The notes below the pieces were generated by a model, which made no database searches, had not been told where the DNA came from, and saw only the letters and a program-made list of their open reading frames with translations. Of a DNA stretch of 5,923 nt, positions 4,811 through 5,923 are shown one piece after another. Position 1 is the first letter of the stretch. Every line of letters starts with the position of its first letter. The DNA is from Synergistales bacterium (GTDB taxonomy: Bacteria; Synergistota; Synergistia; Synergistales; Synergistaceae). Where the stretch lies: positions 1 through 5,923 of the forward strand of contig BOCB01000074.1 in the NCBI GenBank assembly GCA_026002695.1. The letters run 5' to 3'. Both the position numbers and the translations under genes were made by a program.

Positions 4811-4951
4811 GTTCTTCAACCTCAGAACCCGATTTAGTATCCGTTCAAAACCTTAGTCCTCCTGCCGACACCCATACCATTTTATCCATAGCGCTTCCCG
4901 TTTAGCTTATAACACTTTCATAGAACAAACACATAAGGAGGCGATGGATTC

Positions 4952-5008
4952 ATGTCTTGTGAAGCCAAATTTTCGGTGAACATGGAGGGAGCTGTAAGTG
5001 TATTTTGA
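4952..5008 (+). CDS. Short reading frame with strong ribosome binding site, possibly a gene start cut by an insertion sequence
   Basis: ATG 4952 lies 10 bases after AAGGAGG (4935-4941), the best ribosome binding site in this part of the window. It encodes 18 residues, MSCEAKFSVNMEGAVSVF, and stops with TGA at 5006-5008. The stop falls close to where the minus-strand transposase gene ends, so the frame may be the 5' end of a host gene interrupted by the insertion sequence. A second ATG at 4944 in another frame gives only 11 codons. Function unknown; chance is possible. Confidence 0.25.
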   Translation: MSCEAKFSVNMEGAVSVF

Positions 5009-5027
5009 GTTTCCCCATTTTTCAAGC

Positions 5028-5923
5028 TCACCTCCAAAGGCAATGCTGATTTGAGCGCGGCGGTCTGTCAAAAAATGATGACATTCCGGTATATAATTTG
5101 CCGAATATTTCAGCCAAGCCGGCGGCAATTGCGTAAAATGTGAATTTTGACAAGCCGTACAAACGTTTGGAGACTTCAATAATTTGGAGAACCTCAAGGC
5201 TCTCGTCTATTTTTTCGCTCAGAGCTCCGATGTATCCGATGGTGACGGATAGCAGCAAATCAAGGTTTCTGATAGACTTCAATGAACGCACAAGAAATCG
5301 CTCGAATCCGAAGCCTTGCTTCTTGAATTTGCAGTATTCTTCAATGCGCCGCCGCATGAGGTACACTTTGACGACCGTTACACAAAGCCGTTTGCCGTCG
5401 CTTGTAAGGTTCGCCGGGAGCAACAAGGGCTCTTTCCCAAAACCGCGGCAAATAACAAGGTTCAGCGGCTCAGCGGGATAATTCGGCAATGACACAGGCA
5501 CGATGGAAATTTTACAATCGCGTTTTTTACCGTCCTTTGCCTCAAAATTCAGAGCATACTTACCTTTGTATTTTCTTGCCAAGCCGCGCAATTTTACCTT
5601 TTCGCCCTTGAAGAGGATATGGCGGCCGCCGCGCATACGCACAATAAAACTCTCTTTGCGCGGAATAAAATAGTCGAAAATATATCCCGCGCCGTACCCT
5701 CTGCCGAGCGCGCGGATGTTTGTTTTAGGAAAATGTGATGACAAGAATTTCAGAGATTTCAGCGTTTCGGAGTTCTTGCCGATGTAGTCTTTTTCAACAG
5801 TCGAATACACGCGGCTATACACGGGGATCGGCTGCTTTCGTCCCGCCGTGAGCGCGCTGACGCCTGCGAAACAGTAACCGTCTGCGATTTCGCCCGTGCT
5901 GCCGTCATGTACTTTGCAAAGTC
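5028..5923 (-). CDS. IS4-family DDE transposase (5' end beyond window, probably inactive)
   Basis: The frame stays open to the right edge, giving 298 visible residues. The DGSTGEIADGYCFAGVSAL stretch at the visible N-terminus and the GYIFDYFI and SFIVRMRGGRH segments match IS4/IS1634-like transposases. The IS4 signature Y-(2)-R-(3)-E-(6)-K is exact in YLMRRRIEEYCKFKK: the catalytic Glu is at codon 5342-5340 and Lys at 5321-5319. The expected second catalytic aspartate, normally in a D-RG-x-D motif, reads LGRGYG: both positions are Gly, encoded GGC (5705-5703 and 5693-5691). The last residues (RSNQHCLWR) look unlike the family, and the neighbouring frame continues with a more natural QISIAFGGELEKWGN, suggesting a frameshift near 5060-5080. 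The first catalytic Asp should lie outside the window. Family call firm, activity doubtful. Confidence 0.8.
   Translation of the reverse strand, partial: LCKVHDGSTGEIADGYCFAGVSALTAGRKQPIPVYSRVYSTVEKDYIGKNSETLKSLKFLSSHFPKTNIRALGRGYGAGYIFDYFIPRKESFIVRMRGGRHILFKGEKVKLRGLARKYKGKYALNFEAKDGKKRDCKISIVPVSLPNYPAEPLNLVICRGFGKEPLLLPANLTSDGKRLCVTVVKVYLMRRRIEEYCKFKKQGFGFERFLVRSLKSIRNLDLLLSVTIGYIGALSEKIDESLEVLQIIEVSKRLYGLSKFTFYAIAAGLAEIFGKLYTGMSSFFDRPPRSNQHCLWR

Larger units (their letters stand above)
4397..4934. other. Gene-poor region rich in inverted repeats
   Basis: No convincing protein-coding frame of useful length is seen. The stretch holds separate inverted repeats described in their own entries (4462-4541, 4656-4705, 4733-4810) and smaller ones: ATGATA-TTA-TATCAT at 4597-4611, and ATTTCAG/CTGAAAT at 4619-4643. 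GAGGTAA occurs twice (4553-4559 and 4580-4586). Positions 4811-4934 show nothing I can support. The block lies between the attachment site and the right-hand insertion sequence, so under the attR interpretation it is host flank or remnant of an older element. Confidence 0.45.

Noticed and set aside
4397..4934. CRISPR array or plasmid iteron origin
   Set aside because: The repeats are inverted and all different; there is no regular direct-repeat spacing.

Overview
The window looks like a bacterial chromosome with mid-range base composition and Firmicutes- or Synergistota-like gene content. This rests on the YjbQ and HhH-GPD glycosylase versions, the TTG/GTG/ATG starts with purine-rich ribosome binding sites, and an encoded tRNA CCA end. 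I cannot name a genus. The region is a patchwork of mobile-element insertions and broken genes, typical of an accessory island beside a tRNA gene.

Layout, left to right. Positions 1-110 hold the tail of an insertion-sequence transposase and what appears to be the element's right end. It runs directly into the 3' part of a yjbQ gene (111-334, +), whose N-terminal half is missing. An intact HhH-GPD DNA glycosylase gene follows (384-1010, +), preceded by a short GTG reading frame with the good ribosome binding site. Convergent to it are two overlapping minus-strand genes that form a type IV (AbiE-like) toxin-antitoxin pair: a winged-helix antitoxin/regulator (1785-2729) and a nucleotidyltransferase toxin (1072-1785), joined by a TAATG overlap. 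Their upstream region has a near-consensus promoter (2863-2891) and a perfect inverted repeat (2749-2772) that is a good operator candidate.

Next comes a complete P4-type tyrosine integrase (2888-4114, -) with its own promoter. Its upstream side faces the 3' half of a tRNA-Ala(CGC) sequence (4294-4343), the classic attachment site of such integrases. This suggests that 4294-4343 is one end (attR) of an integrative element that extends leftward and carries the integrase and the toxin-antitoxin pair. An intact copy of the tRNA should lie beyond the left edge. A strong Rho-independent terminator follows the tRNA sequence.

From 4397 to about 5027 there is no convincing protein gene, but there are many inverted repeats: a nested stem-loop set (4462-4541), a near-perfect 21-bp hairpin (4656-4705), and competing stems (4733-4810). 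The right end (5028-5923, -) is an IS4-family transposase cut by the window edge. Its YREK signature is intact, but glycine stands where the second catalytic aspartate is expected, and its C-terminus appears frameshifted.

How the parts fit: integrase plus tRNA site explain how the island arrived; the toxin-antitoxin pair probably stabilises it or defends it against phage; the flanking insertion sequences have since eroded the neighbourhood, destroying yjbQ and possibly a small gene near 4952. The least explained stretch is the structured non-coding block at 4440-4820.
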